A DNA stretch of 64,000 nucleotides from NCBI RefSeq assembly GCF_900091515.1, contig NZ_LT607410.1, positions 1,364,001 to 1,428,000 on the forward strand, in the 5' to 3' direction. The position numbers and the translations under genes are program-made. A model generated the notes under the pieces. It had not been told where the DNA came from, searched no databases, and worked only from the letters and a program-made list of their open reading frames with translations. The stretch is from Micromonospora purpureochromogenes (GTDB lineage: Bacteria > Actinomycetota > Actinomycetes > Mycobacteriales > Micromonosporaceae). This document shows, piece after piece, positions 1 to 7,729 of the stretch (positions within the stretch are counted from its first letter, which is position 1; each line of letters begins with the position of its first letter).

Positions 1-15
1 CCACTGGCGCCCACT

Positions 16-45
16 TTGCATGTCCGCGCATCGACCGCGTAGGTT
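16..45 (+). promoter_or_regulatory. Putative rpmG promoter
   Basis: A TTGCAT hexamer at 16-21 and TAGGTT at 40-45 are separated by 18 nt, close to the housekeeping sigma consensus used in actinomycetes. Transcription would start near 52, giving a short leader before rpmG with a GAGGAAGG ribosome site at 71-78. Read by eye only. Confidence 0.5.
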
Positions 46-87
46 GATGCGTCGTAGTTGATACCCCAGCGAGGAAGGCACTCCGCC

Positions 88-255
88 GTGGCGAAGGCGA
101 CCGATGTCCGGCCGAAGATCACTTTGGCGTGTGTGGAGTGCAAGGAGCGCAACTACATCACGCGCAAGAACCGTCGTAACGACCCGGACCGCATCGAGCT
201 GAAGAAGTTCTGCCCCCGGGACGGCAAGCACACGGTCCACCGCGAGACCCGCTGA
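88..255 (+). CDS. rpmG: 50S ribosomal protein L33
   Basis: L33 is a small zinc-ribbon protein of the large subunit near the E site. The 55-residue product starts at GTG 88, ten bases after a GAGGAAGG site; an upstream ATG at 58 would add non-homologous residues. It keeps the family core ([32 protein letters not shown]). The metal site is incomplete: C15, C18 and C42 are present but the expected fourth cysteine is D45. It could bind zinc with an Asp ligand or be on its way to a cysteine-free form. It heads the order rpmG-hadA-hadB-trnW-secE seen in actinomycetes. Confidence 0.95.
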   Translation: MAKATDVRPKITLACVECKERNYITRKNRRNDPDRIELKKFCPRDGKHTVHRETR

Positions 256-298
256 CCTGCGGCCGGCACCGCCGGCCCGGTCCCTGAGCAGTTCCCGG

Positions 299-356
299 AC
301 GCCGATCCGCACGGATGGCGCGGCATTTTCGCCGCCCCTCCCGTACGGATCGGCGT
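299..356 (+). terminator. Hairpin between rpmG and hadA, possible terminator
   Basis: CGCCGATCCG at 300-309 pairs with CGGATCGGCG at 346-355. A nested CGGC/GCCG stem-loop at 321-334 has the loop ATTTTC. The long loop makes the outer stem uncertain and there is no T tract. Confidence 0.35.
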
Positions 357-370
357 TCGTGCTTTGCGTG

Positions 371-376
371 TAGGTT
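371..376 (+). promoter_or_regulatory. -10 box for leaderless hadA
   Basis: TAGGTT lies exactly 7 nt before the hadA ATG at 384, the spacing expected if transcription starts at the A of the start codon. No Shine-Dalgarno sequence lies between, and no clear -35 is visible. Confidence 0.55.
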
Positions 377-383
377 CGGCGGC

Positions 384-830
384 ATGTCCCTGGACCCGTC
401 CTTCGTCGGCCGGACCTATCCGCCGACCGCCCCCTATCAGGTGGGCCGAGAAAAGATCCGCGAGTTCGCCGCCGCCATCGGCGCCACCGACCCGGCCCAC
501 CACGATCCGGAGGTGGCCCGGGCGCTGGGCCACCCGGACGTGGTCGCCCCGCCGACCTTCCCCTTCGTGATCACCATGGCCGCGAACCGCCAGATCATCG
601 AGGACCCGGCGCTGGGCGTCGACTACAGCCGGGTGGTGCACGGCGACCAGCGCTTCGCGTACAACCGTCCGGTGGTGGCCGGGGACGAGCTGGTCTGCGT
701 GAACACCATCGAGGAGGTCACCAACCGGGGCGGGCACGGCTTCCTGACCACCCGTACCGACGTGCGCACCGTCGCCGGCGAGCCGGTGGTCGCGGTCTGG
801 TCCAAGCTCGTCGTACGCGGGGAGGCCTGA
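384..830 (+). CDS. hadA: MaoC-family (R)-hydroxyacyl dehydratase subunit, HadA-like
   Basis: A 148-residue hot-dog-fold protein of the N-terminal MaoC-dehydratase type. Start at ATG 384 is chosen because TAGGTT sits 7 nt upstream (leaderless); longer in-frame starts add non-homologous residues. Visible features are DPAHHD (36-41), APPTFP (55-60) and the hot-dog core around VVHGDQRFAYNRPVVAGD (84-101). It lacks the catalytic GDxNPIH motif, which is in the next gene, as in the HadAB heterodimers where HadA binds the acyl chain. In mycobacteria this locus makes the FAS-II dehydratase for mycolic acids; here no hadC follows, so the substrate is open. Confidence 0.85.
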   Translation: MSLDPSFVGRTYPPTAPYQVGREKIREFAAAIGATDPAHHDPEVARALGHPDVVAPPTFPFVITMAANRQIIEDPALGVDYSRVVHGDQRFAYNRPVVAGDELVCVNTIEEVTNRGGHGFLTTRTDVRTVAGEPVVAVWSKLVVRGEA

Positions 831-831
831 G

Positions 832-1224
832 ATGGAGCTGCCGACTCAGACGTTCCGGATCACCCGGGCGGACCTGGTCCGTTACGCGGGCGCCTCCGGC
901 GACTTCAACCCGATCCACTGGAACGACCGGACCGCCACCAAGGTGGGCCTGCCCGGGGTGATCGCGCACGGCATGTTCACCATGGCGCTGGTCGGTCGGG
1001 CCGTCACCACCTGGGCGGGCGCCCCGGACGCGGTGGTCGACTTCGGCGTCCGGTTCACCCGGCCGGTGGTGGTGCCGGACGACGAGCAGGGCACCGAGAT
1101 CGAGGTGAACGCGGTGGTGAAGGAGGTCACCGAGGAGGGCCTGACCAGGCTCGACGTGACCGCCACCTGCCTGGGGGAGAAGGTCCTCTCGCAGGCCCGG
1201 GCGATCGTCCGGACCACCCGCTGA
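832..1224 (+). CDS. hadB: MaoC-family dehydratase catalytic subunit, HadB-like
   Basis: A 130-residue hydratase-2-type subunit. The catalytic motif GDFNPIH gives D24 and H29, and VIAHGMFTMAL (43-53) follows, both typical of active R-specific enoyl hydratases. It starts one base after the hadA stop, with GGGAGG in the 3' end of hadA as ribosome site, so the two should be translated together as a heterodimer. Role inferred: dehydration of 3-hydroxyacyl thioesters. Unlike the mycobacterial locus there is no hadC before tRNA-Trp. Confidence 0.87.
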   Translation: MELPTQTFRITRADLVRYAGASGDFNPIHWNDRTATKVGLPGVIAHGMFTMALVGRAVTTWAGAPDAVVDFGVRFTRPVVVPDDEQGTEIEVNAVVKEVTEEGLTRLDVTATCLGEKVLSQARAIVRTTR

Positions 1225-1255
1225 CCGGTGCCGGACAGGTGATGGGCGGTACCGG

Positions 1256-1285
1256 TTGGGAAAGTCGGGGCACTACCCGTACACT
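1256..1285 (+). promoter_or_regulatory. Putative tRNA-Trp promoter
   Basis: TTGGGA at 1256-1261 and TACACT at 1280-1285 are 18 nt apart. Transcription would begin about 60 nt before the mature tRNA. Confidence 0.6.
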
Positions 1286-1351
1286 GGTCCGCCGTGGGGC
1301 AAGTGACCCCTGCCCGGCCCTCGTGGTCGAGCGGGGCGAGCGTCGCCGCAC

Positions 1352-1424
<73 letters not shown>

Positions 1425-1589
1425 CGCCTCAGGCCTGACCGTTCCCGTGGGTCGCGCCGCCGACTGGCGGCGTCCGGCCCGTGGTGGTGGCATCGGCGGG
1501 GTGGTTCCGAGGCATCGGGCCCCTTCGTCCGGTCCGCCGGCCGCGGCCCGTCGCGGGACGGCTGGTCCGGCCGGCGTGACCACACGCCG

Positions 1590-1610
1590 CGTACGCCCAT
1601 CAGGCGTACG
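1590..1610 (+). other. Perfect hairpin in the secE leader
   Basis: CGTACGCC at 1590-1597 and GGCGTACG at 1603-1610 form an 8-bp perfect stem with a 5-nt loop, 26 nt before the secE start. There is no T tract. It could be the end of the tRNA-Trp transcript or a leader structure. I see no gene in the rest of 1425-1636. Confidence 0.45.
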
Positions 1611-1636
1611 ACCGACATCCCGCGACGGAGGGCGAA

Positions 1637-2041
1637 GTGGCCGAGAGCAAGCGGCGCGGCGAGGACGCCGGCGACGAGGGTCTGCGCGACGAGCGCGACG
1701 AGCTCGTCGACGACGTGGCCGCCGACGACGACGCCACCGGCGCGGACGAGCCGGTCTCCCGGGGCGGCACCGCGACCCGTTCGCGGGCCCGTGCCGGTTC
1801 GGCCGACAGCAAGCCGAAGACCCGTGCCGACACCGACCGGATCGGGCTGTTCGCCCGCATCGCGCGTTTCTTCCGCGAGGTGGTCGCCGAACTGCGTAAG
1901 GTCATCTGGCCGACCCGCAAGGAGCTGCTGACCTACACGGCCGTGGTGGTGACGTTCGTCGCGGTGATGCTGACGATCGTCGGCCTTCTCGACTTCGCCT
2001 TCGCGAAGGGCGTGCTGTGGGTCTTCGGCAACCCCAGCTGA
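1637..2041 (+). CDS. secE: Preprotein translocase subunit SecE
   Basis: SecE is the small membrane subunit of the SecYEG channel. The 134-residue product starts at GTG 1637 behind GGAGGGCG (1627-1634). Residues 1-75 are an acidic, then basic, low-complexity extension common in actinobacterial SecE. The conserved domain begins near RIARFFREVVAELRKVIWPTRKE, the amphipathic helix that lies on the membrane, and is followed by one transmembrane helix at about 100-125. nusG follows 38 nt downstream, the usual secE-nusG pair. Its partner secY is at 31720. Confidence 0.95.
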   Translation: MAESKRRGEDAGDEGLRDERDELVDDVAADDDATGADEPVSRGGTATRSRARAGSADSKPKTRADTDRIGLFARIARFFREVVAELRKVIWPTRKELLTYTAVVVTFVAVMLTIVGLLDFAFAKGVLWVFGNPS

Positions 2042-2079
2042 CCGGCCGACTGAGCCGATAGTGACGGAAGTGAGCGAGC

Positions 2080-2802
2080 GTGCCTGAGTACGACGAGACC
2101 GCCGAGACCACGGACGACCAGTCCACGGTGGCGACGGCGGCGAGCGACGAGTCGGTCGAGGCCGCCAGCGAGCCGGAATTCCCGACCACCGAGCCGGCCC
2201 CGGACGAGGAGTACGACCCGGTCGCCGAGCTGCGCCAGAAGCTGCGCTACGCCCCGGGTGACTGGTACGTGGTGCACTCGTACGCCGGCTACGAGAACAA
2301 GGTCAAGACCAACCTCGAGACCCGGATCACCTCCCTCGACATGGAGGACTTCATCTACCAGGTCGAGGTGCCGACCCGGGAAGAGGTCGAGGTCAAGAAC
2401 GGCAAGCGGTCGCAGGTCCAGGCCAAGGTCTTCCCGGGCTACATCCTGGTCCGGATGGAGCTGACCGCCGAGTCGTACTCCTGCGTGCGCAACACGCCGG
2501 GAGTCACCGGCTTCGTCGGTGCCACCGACCGGGCCGACCGGCCGGCGCCGCTGAGCCTCGACGAGGTGCTGAAGTGGCTGGCCCCGGCGGTCGAGGCGGT
2601 GGAGAAGAAGGCCAAGCCCGAGATCAGGGTCCTCGACTTCGAGGTCGGCGACTCGGTCACCGTCACCGACGGCGCGTTCGCCTCGCTGCCGGCGACGATC
2701 AGTGAGATCAACGCCGACCAGCAGAAGCTCAAGGTGCTGGTGTCGATCTTCGGCCGGGAGACTCCGGTCGAGCTGAACTTCAACCAGGTCGCCAAGATCT
2801 GA
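2080..2802 (+). CDS. nusG: Transcription termination/antitermination factor NusG
   Basis: NusG binds the RNA polymerase clamp and affects pausing, Rho termination and ribosome coupling. The 240-residue product starts at GTG 2080. About 60 acidic residues precede the NGN domain, which starts at D61 ([20 protein letters not shown]) and includes [11 protein letters not shown]. The KOW domain is at about 188-238 ([19 protein letters not shown]). The acidic N-terminal extension is normal for high-GC Gram-positives. A hairpin 9 nt past the stop separates it from rplK. Confidence 0.96.
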   Translation: MPEYDETAETTDDQSTVATAASDESVEAASEPEFPTTEPAPDEEYDPVAELRQKLRYAPGDWYVVHSYAGYENKVKTNLETRITSLDMEDFIYQVEVPTREEVEVKNGKRSQVQAKVFPGYILVRMELTAESYSCVRNTPGVTGFVGATDRADRPAPLSLDEVLKWLAPAVEAVEKKAKPEIRVLDFEVGDSVTVTDGAFASLPATISEINADQQKLKVLVSIFGRETPVELNFNQVAKI

Positions 2803-2811
2803 CGTCCGGGT

Positions 2812-2843
2812 CGCCGGCGGTGGGTATTCGCCCGCCGTCGGCG
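2812..2843 (+). terminator. Hairpin after nusG
   Basis: Positions 2812-2824 pair with 2831-2843 over 13 bp including two G-U pairs, with a 6-nt loop. It lies directly after nusG and before the rplK promoter region, so it is a probable terminator or attenuator. There is no T tract, which is common in actinomycetes. Confidence 0.6.
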
Positions 2844-2909
2844 TACCCGTTTCCGCCCCTCCGTTGGACCTCGACGGACCTCGACGGACGGGGCGGTGCA
2901 ACGCTGCGC

Positions 2910-2915
2910 TACCCT
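2910..2915 (+). promoter_or_regulatory. Possible -10 box of the rplKA promoter
   Basis: TACCCT at 2910-2915 is the best -10 match between the nusG hairpin and rplK, but I see no convincing -35 at the right distance. Two direct copies of ACCTCGACGG (2868-2877, 2878-2887), spaced one helical turn apart, lie just upstream. Confidence 0.35.
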
Positions 2916-2998
2916 AGAACGTCGTCGCTGTCGCATCGCGCTGACCGTGCGCGCCCGCGGCCCGGCACCTTTCCCAGTTCCAAGCCCCAGGAAGTGAC

Positions 2999-3430
2999 AT
3001 GCCTCCGAAGAAGAAGCTCGTCAAGACGTTCACGCTTCAGCTGAAGGCGGGCCAGGCCACGCCGGCGCCGCCGGTGGGCCCCGCGCTCGGTCAGCACGGC
3101 GTGAACATCATGGAGTTCTGCAAGTCCTACAACGCGCAGACCGAGTCCCAGCGGGGCGACATCGTCCCCGCCGAGATCAGCGTGTACGAGGACCGGTCCT
3201 TCACCTTCGTCCTGAAGACCCCGCCCGCCGCCCGGCTGCTGCTCAAGGCCGCCGGCGTGGAGAAGGGCTCCGGCGTCCCGCAGAAGGACAAGGTCGGCTC
3301 CGTGTCGCAGGCCCAGGTGCGTGAGATCGCCGAGAAGAAGATGGTCGACCTCAACGCCAACGACATCGACCAGGCTGCGAAGATCATCGCCGGCACCGCC
3401 CGGTCGATGGGCATCATCGTCAGCGACTGA
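2999..3430 (+). CDS. rplK: 50S ribosomal protein L11
   Basis: L11 forms the GTPase-associated stalk base with 23S rRNA and is the thiostrepton target region. The 143-residue product is of normal length. The N-terminal domain shows the proline-rich switch ([21 protein letters not shown], about 20-41) and the C-terminal RNA-binding domain ends in [14 protein letters not shown]. Start ATG 2999 follows an AGGAAGTG site. rplA follows after 83 nt, the standard L11-L1 operon. Confidence 0.97.
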   Translation: MPPKKKLVKTFTLQLKAGQATPAPPVGPALGQHGVNIMEFCKSYNAQTESQRGDIVPAEISVYEDRSFTFVLKTPPAARLLLKAAGVEKGSGVPQKDKVGSVSQAQVREIAEKKMVDLNANDIDQAAKIIAGTARSMGIIVSD

Positions 3431-3513
3431 CGTCGTCTGAGCACTCACCCGATCAGTTCGTGGGAGGGCGCGCGATGACCGCGGCCCGCCAGAGACCACA
3501 GGAGTAACCAGAA

Positions 3514-4230
3514 ATGCAGCGCAGCAAGAGCTACCGCAAGGCCGCCGACGTCATCGACCGGTCGAAGCTCTACACCCCCGTCGAGGCCGTGAAGCTGGCC
3601 AAGGAGACCACCAACGTCAAGTTCGACGCCACGGTCGAGGTCGCGATGCGCCTCGGCGTCGACCCCCGCAAGGCGGACCAGATGGTCCGCGGCACGGTCA
3701 ACCTGCCGCACGGCACCGGTAAGACCGCCCGCGTGATCGTGTTCGCCGCCGGCGCGAAGGCCGAGGAGGCCGCCGCCGCCGGTGCCGACGAGGTGGGCAC
3801 GGACGAGCTCGTCGCCCGGATCCAGGGCGGCTGGCTGGACTTCGACGCCGCGATCGCCACCCCCGACCAGATGGCCAAGATCGGCCGGATCGCGCGGATC
3901 CTGGGCCCGCGCGGCCTGATGCCGAACCCGAAGACGGGCACGGTGACCATGGACGTCACCAAGGCCGTTCAGGACATCAAGGGCGGCAAGATCACCTTCC
4001 GGGTGGACAAGCACTCCAACCTGCACCTGATCATCGGCAAGGCCTCGTTCTCCGAGACCCAGCTGGTGGACAACTACGCCGCCGTCCTCGACGAGGTGCT
4101 CCGCGCCAAGCCGTCGGCGGCCAAGGGCACGTACCTCAAGAAGGTCGTCCTCACCACCACCATGGGCCCGGGCGTTCCGGTCGACCCGAAGCTGGTGAAG
4201 AACCTTCACGAGGCCCCGACCGAGGGCTGA
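3514..4230 (+). CDS. rplA: 50S ribosomal protein L1
   Basis: L1 forms the mobile L1 stalk that helps release deacylated tRNA; in other bacteria it also represses its own L11-L1 mRNA. The 238-residue product has the full two-domain fold, with [15 protein letters not shown] (about 130-144) as the signature. The start ATG 3514 follows AGGAGTAACC. A perfect 16-bp terminator hairpin 15 nt past the stop ends the operon. Confidence 0.97.
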   Translation: MQRSKSYRKAADVIDRSKLYTPVEAVKLAKETTNVKFDATVEVAMRLGVDPRKADQMVRGTVNLPHGTGKTARVIVFAAGAKAEEAAAAGADEVGTDELVARIQGGWLDFDAAIATPDQMAKIGRIARILGPRGLMPNPKTGTVTMDVTKAVQDIKGGKITFRVDKHSNLHLIIGKASFSETQLVDNYAAVLDEVLRAKPSAAKGTYLKKVVLTTTMGPGVPVDPKLVKNLHEAPTEG

Positions 4231-4244
4231 GCACGACTCCCGCG

Positions 4245-4280
4245 CAGGGGCCCCGCCACGGACTCGTGGCGGGGCCCCTG
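4245..4280 (+). terminator. Terminator after rplA
   Basis: Positions 4245-4260 pair perfectly with 4265-4280 (16 bp), leaving the 4-nt loop GACT. It closes the rplKA operon before the ABC transporter gene. There is no T tract. Confidence 0.8.
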
Positions 4281-4310
4281 CCGTTCGTCCGGCTGTGGCA
4301 GGCTCGCGGC

Positions 4311-5126
4311 ATGCTGCTGGAGGACGTCTGGCTCCGGTACCACCGGCGCGGCCCGTGGGTGCTGCGGGCGGCGCAGGCCCGGATCGAGCCCGGTGAGGTG
4401 GCGGTCGTGCTCGGCCGCAACGGCGTGGGCAAGTCCACCCTGCTCCAGCTCGCGGCCGGGGTGCTCCGGCCGGGCCGGGGCCGGGTCCTCGACCGGCCCC
4501 GCCACGTGGGCTGGGTGCCGGAGCGGTTCCCCGCCGACCAGCCCTTCACCGTCCAGGCCTACCTCACCGCGATGGGCCGGGTCGCCGGGCTGTCCCGGTC
4601 CGGGGCGGCGCGGGAGGTCGACCGGTGGACCGAGCGGCTGGGCCTGACCCGGTTCCGGGGCGTGAAGCTGCCCGAGCTGTCCAAGGGCACCGCGCAGAAG
4701 GTCGGACTGGCCCAGGCGATGCTCCGCCGACCCGGCCTGCTGGTGCTGGACGAGCCCTGGGAGGGCCTGGACTCCGCCGCCCGCGAGCTGGTCCCCGCCC
4801 TGGTCGACGAGGTGCTGGCGGCCGGCGGATCGGTGCTGGTCAGCGACCACCGGGGGGAGACCGTCCGGCTGCCGAGCGCCCGTCGCTGGACCGTCGCGGA
4901 CGGCGTGGTGACCGAGGAGACGTCCGCCGGGGCGGAGCCGATCGCCGTGGTCGAGGTCGCCGTGCCGGCCGCCCGGGTGGCCGGCGCCGTCGCCCGGTTG
5001 CGCGCCGAGGGCCACCACGTCCTGCGGGTACGCCCCGACGCCGCCCCGCCGACCGCCGGGTCACCCGAGCCGGCGGCGGGAGAGGGCGTCGGAGCGGACG
5101 GCCCGGCGCGGGAGGTGTCCCGGTGA
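4311..5126 (+). CDS. ABC transporter ATP-binding protein
   Basis: A single-domain ABC ATPase of 271 residues. It has Walker A GRNGVGKST (35-43), a divergent signature LSKGTAQK (123-130, usually LSGGQ) and Walker B LLVLDEP (143-149), then a C-terminal region with a low-complexity tail. ATG 4311 is chosen over upstream codons because those lie in the rplA terminator; CAGGCT 6 nt upstream may be a -10 for leaderless expression. The last codon overlaps the start of the following membrane gene by GTGA, so it probably energises that ABC-2-like membrane protein. The substrate is unknown. Confidence 0.8.
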   Translation: MLLEDVWLRYHRRGPWVLRAAQARIEPGEVAVVLGRNGVGKSTLLQLAAGVLRPGRGRVLDRPRHVGWVPERFPADQPFTVQAYLTAMGRVAGLSRSGAAREVDRWTERLGLTRFRGVKLPELSKGTAQKVGLAQAMLRRPGLLVLDEPWEGLDSAARELVPALVDEVLAAGGSVLVSDHRGETVRLPSARRWTVADGVVTEETSAGAEPIAVVEVAVPAARVAGAVARLRAEGHHVLRVRPDAAPPTAGSPEPAAGEGVGADGPAREVSR

Positions 5127-5813
5127 GCGCGCTGGTGCGGCTGCGGCTGGCCGGCTTCCTGCGTACCGGACGGGCGCCCGGCGCCGCTGCTGGCCGGCCT
5201 GCTCGCCCTCGGCGTCCTGTACGGCGGCGGCCGGGCCCAGCCGGCGGAGGCGTACGGCGTCTCCGCGGTGGTGCTCTTCCCCGTGCTGGCCTGGCAGACC
5301 AGGATCCTGCTCGACGTGGAGCCGGACGTGCAGCGCCGGTTGGCCCTGGTCGTGGTCGGCCCGGCCCGGGAGCGCGCGGCCGGCCTGCTGGCGGCGACGG
5401 TGGCCGGGCTCGGCACCGTGGCCGTCGCGATGGTCTTCCCGTGGTTGGTCGGCGGGGTGACCGGCCCGGTGGGGTCGGGGGACCGGTCGTTGCCGGTGGG
5501 TCTCGCCCTCGGGCTCTGGGCCCACCTGCTGGCCCTGCCGGCGGCGGTGGCACTCGGCGCCCTGGCCAGCCGGGCGGTCACCGGCAGCGCGGGCTACGGC
5601 GTGGCGGTGCTGGCCCTGGGCGCGGTCGGCGCCCTGGTCCTCGGCCTGAGCGGCTCGGTGGCGCCCTGGCTGGCGCCGCCGGTGATGGCGACCGCCCGGG
5701 CGTTGACCGGCCCGCTGGTGGTCTCCACGGCGCTGCTGCTCAGCGCCGGCGCGCTGGCCTGGGCGGCGGTGGCCCTGGCCGGCTACGTCTGGCGGCGCCG
5801 GGTCCGGCCCTGA
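5123..5813 (+). pseudogene. ABC-2-type membrane protein, frameshifted
   Basis: The natural start is GTG 5123, overlapping the ATPase stop (GTGA) and reading VSALVRLRLAGFLRTGRAP. After about 5183 that frame loses its G/C third positions. The plausible continuation PLLAGLLALGVLYGGG is in the next frame from 5184 and runs to 5813. One extra base near 5178-5187 (for example a G in CCCGGCG) would explain the shift. The rest is hydrophobic, with four or five transmembrane segments and no catalytic motif, fitting an ABC-2 membrane partner. A truncated version could start only at GTG 5268. Sequencing error and true mutation cannot be told apart. Confidence 0.7.
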
Positions 5814-5886
5814 GCGGGCCGGCCACGCCGGCGGACCGCCGTCGGAGGTGCCGCGCCGGAGTGACCGGGCGCACGTGGGGGGCGAT

Positions 5887-5915
5887 TTGGTGCTCACCGT
5901 CGCGTGCCGTAACCT
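5887..5915 (+). promoter_or_regulatory. Promoter of the rplJL operon
   Basis: TTGGTG at 5887-5892 and TAACCT at 5910-5915 are 17 nt apart, placing transcription start near 5922 and giving a leader of about 250 nt before rplJ. I see no gene in 5814-5886. Confidence 0.65.
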
Positions 5916-5921
5916 GGTGAC

Positions 5922-6090
5922 GAAGTTCCACCCAGAGACCGCTGGTCACCGTGCTCCGGCACGGTCGAAGGTCCCGCGATGACGGGCGACCCGCGCAGGG
6001 CGGCAAGCGAAAATCGGCTCTTCCCGTGGTCCGCCGACCATGGTGATCGTGCCGGCCCTCGCCCCGTGCGCCCTGCGCCGGGGCTTTTCT
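5922..6090 (+). promoter_or_regulatory. Ribosomal protein L10 leader RNA
   Basis: The leader contains the block CCAGAGACCGCTGGTCACCG (5933-5952), which resembles the L10-leader kink region bound by the L10/L12 complex in many Gram-positive bacteria, followed by more paired segments and an intrinsic terminator at 6061-6088. Excess L10-L12 would favour the terminated fold and lower rplJL expression. The class is assigned by position and motif; exact ends are not known. Confidence 0.7.
6061..6088 (+). terminator. Attenuator terminator in the rplJ leader
   Basis: GCCCCG (6061-6066) pairs with CGGGGC (6079-6084) and is followed by TTTTCT. This is one of the few T-tailed intrinsic terminators in the window. 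It lies 86 nt before the rplJ start, as expected for L10 autoregulation by attenuation. Confidence 0.65.
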
Positions 6091-6173
6091 CGTTGTCGTG
6101 ATCCTCCGCCGCCGTCGGAAGGCCACCCGGCCTGCCGACGGCGACCAGCCTCGAGCAACGAGAGAGGAGGGAC

Positions 6174-6719
6174 ATGGCGGACAAGCCGATCCGGGCCGAC
6201 AAGGCCACGGCCGTCGCTGAGCTGACCGAGAGCTTCCGTAACGCGGGCGCTGCGGTGCTCACCGAGTACCGTGGTCTGACGGTTTCCCAGCTCACCCAGC
6301 TGCGGCGCTCGCTCGGCACGGAGACCACCTACACGGTCGCGAAGAACACGCTGGCCAAGCGTGCCGCGACCGAGGCGGGCATCTCCGGCCTCGACGAGCT
6401 GTTCACCGGTCCTACCGCGCTGACTTTCGTTTCGGGCGACGTCGTCGAGGCGGCGAAGGGGCTTCGCGACTTCGCGAAGGCCAACCCGAAGCTCGTCATC
6501 AAGGGCGGTGTCTTCGAGGGCAAGGCCATTTCCGCGGCCGAGGTCACGAAGCTCGCCGACCTGGAGTCCCGTGAGGTGCTGCTGGCCAAGCTGGCCGGCG
6601 CGATGAAGGGCAACCTGAGCAAGGCCGCGGCCCTGTTCCAGGCTCCGCTCTCCAAGACCGCCCGTCTGGCGGCCGCCCTGCAGGACAAGCGCGAGAAGGA
6701 GGGCGCCGAGGCGGCCTGA
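6174..6719 (+). CDS. rplJ: 50S ribosomal protein L10
   Basis: L10 anchors the L7/L12 dimers to the stalk base through its C-terminal helix. The 181-residue product starts at ATG 6174 behind a strong GAGAGGAGG site. Family features are the N-terminal [22 protein letters not shown] segment, the KNTLAKRA region and the alanine-rich C-terminal helix. rplL follows after 54 nt. The leader attenuator at 6061-6088 suggests feedback control by L10 itself. Confidence 0.97.
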   Translation: MADKPIRADKATAVAELTESFRNAGAAVLTEYRGLTVSQLTQLRRSLGTETTYTVAKNTLAKRAATEAGISGLDELFTGPTALTFVSGDVVEAAKGLRDFAKANPKLVIKGGVFEGKAISAAEVTKLADLESREVLLAKLAGAMKGNLSKAAALFQAPLSKTARLAAALQDKREKEGAEAA

Positions 6720-6773
6720 GGCCTCCCGGCGCACCCAGTTCTTACCTAACAGATTCAGGAAAGGACGCCAGAC

Positions 6774-7157
6774 ATGGCGAAGCTCAGCACCGACGAGCTG
6801 CTCGACGCGTTCAAGGAGATGACGCTGATCGAGCTCTCCGAGTTCGTGAAGCAGTTCGAGGAGACCTTCGAGGTCACCGCCGCCGCTCCGGTCGCGGTCG
6901 CCGCTGCCGGTGGCGCTGCTGCCCCGGCCGAGGCCGAGCCGGAGAAGGACGAGTTCGACGTCGTCCTCGAGGGCGACGGTGGCAAGAAGATCCAGGTCAT
7001 CAAGGTCGTGCGTGAGCTGACCGGCCTGGGCCTCAAGGAGGCCAAGGACGCGGTCGAGTCCGCGCCGAAGGCCATCCTGGAGAAGGTCAACAAGGAGACC
7101 GCCGAGAAGGCCAAGGCCAAGCTCGAGGGCGAGGGCGCCAAGGTCACCCTCAAGTAA
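6774..7157 (+). CDS. rplL: 50S ribosomal protein L7/L12
   Basis: L7/L12 is the multicopy stalk protein that recruits translational GTPases. The 127-residue product has the N-terminal dimer domain (1-33), an alanine/proline-rich hinge (about 36-58) and the C-terminal factor-binding domain with [16 protein letters not shown]. Length and order are normal. A GGAAAGGA site precedes ATG 6774. A 15-bp terminator follows the stop. Confidence 0.98.
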   Translation: MAKLSTDELLDAFKEMTLIELSEFVKQFEETFEVTAAAPVAVAAAGGAAAPAEAEPEKDEFDVVLEGDGGKKIQVIKVVRELTGLGLKEAKDAVESAPKAILEKVNKETAEKAKAKLEGEGAKVTLK

Positions 7158-7214
7158 TTGAGGTACGACCAGGCGCGCGTCCGGCTCACGTGAGCCGGGG
7201 CACACCGCATCGCG

Positions 7215-7248
7215 GCGGGCGGTGATCCGGGAACGGATCACCGCCCGC
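7215..7248 (+). terminator. Terminator after rplL
   Basis: Positions 7215-7229 and 7234-7248 form a perfect 15-bp stem closed by a GGAA tetraloop. It separates rplJL from rpoBC, which has its own promoter further on. Confidence 0.8.
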
Positions 7249-7572
7249 TGTGGTTGGTGGCTACCGGTGGCAGCGGCGTGAGCAGGACGTCCGGCACCCG
7301 GCGTGCGGCACCACGGCGGCGCCCGGCGGTTGCTCCGGAGCGGAAAGAGGGCGGCGACCCGACACCGGCCCTTGACGCGGCACCGGACTGCCAGGCACGC
7401 TGACACCAGCAAGACCTTCCGCGCTTGCGACGGCCACCACTTGGGTAATGGCAGCGGCAGCACCACCCGCCGCAACACCCGAGCGGCCCGCAGGAACGCC
7501 GCGTTCCGAGCGGCCCGGCAGCCCCGGTTTCCGGGGTCCCGAGGCACGTTCCGCGACGACCTGCGGGGTGGA
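7249..7572 (+). other. Non-coding stretch upstream of the rpoB promoter
   Basis: I see no convincing gene here. The open frame that runs from 7448 into rpoB lacks a ribosome site and codes low-complexity sequence. TTGACG at 7372-7377 is a good -35 but the hexamer 18 nt later (CACGCT) is a poor -10, so a second promoter is only possible. Confidence 0.4.
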
Positions 7573-7602
7573 CTGGACAGCGGTTAGCCTCTCGGCTACA
7601 CT
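7573..7602 (+). promoter_or_regulatory. Putative rpoBC promoter
   Basis: CTGGAC (7573-7578) and TACACT (7597-7602) are 18 nt apart. Transcription would start near 7609, giving a leader of about 120 nt to the rpoB TTG start. Confidence 0.55.
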
Positions 7603-7640
7603 GCTAGTTTGCGCTGCCTTCCGACTTGACCCCTGCTCGG

Positions 7641-7662
7641 AAATGTCCGTTTACGGATATTT
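7641..7662 (+). other. Hairpin in the rpoB leader
   Basis: AAATGTCCG (7641-7649) pairs with CGGATATTT (7654-7662) with one G-U pair and the loop TTTA. The patch is clearly more A/T-rich than its surroundings, which suggests a selected RNA structure. Confidence 0.5.
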
Positions 7663-7729
7663 CTGGTGGGGTCATTGGAGTGCACGCGTACCAGCCGTTC
7701 TGCAGCACCGGTCCTCGGAAGGACGCATC

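Noticed and set aside
7372..7401. TTGACG and CACGCT as a second rpoB promoter
   Set aside because: The -35 is good but the -10 is poor, and the pair at 7573-7602 is nearer the gene.
7448..7729. N-terminal extension of rpoB
   Set aside because: The frame is open but passes over the rpoBC promoter and leader. TTG 7730 has a ribosome site and family homology.
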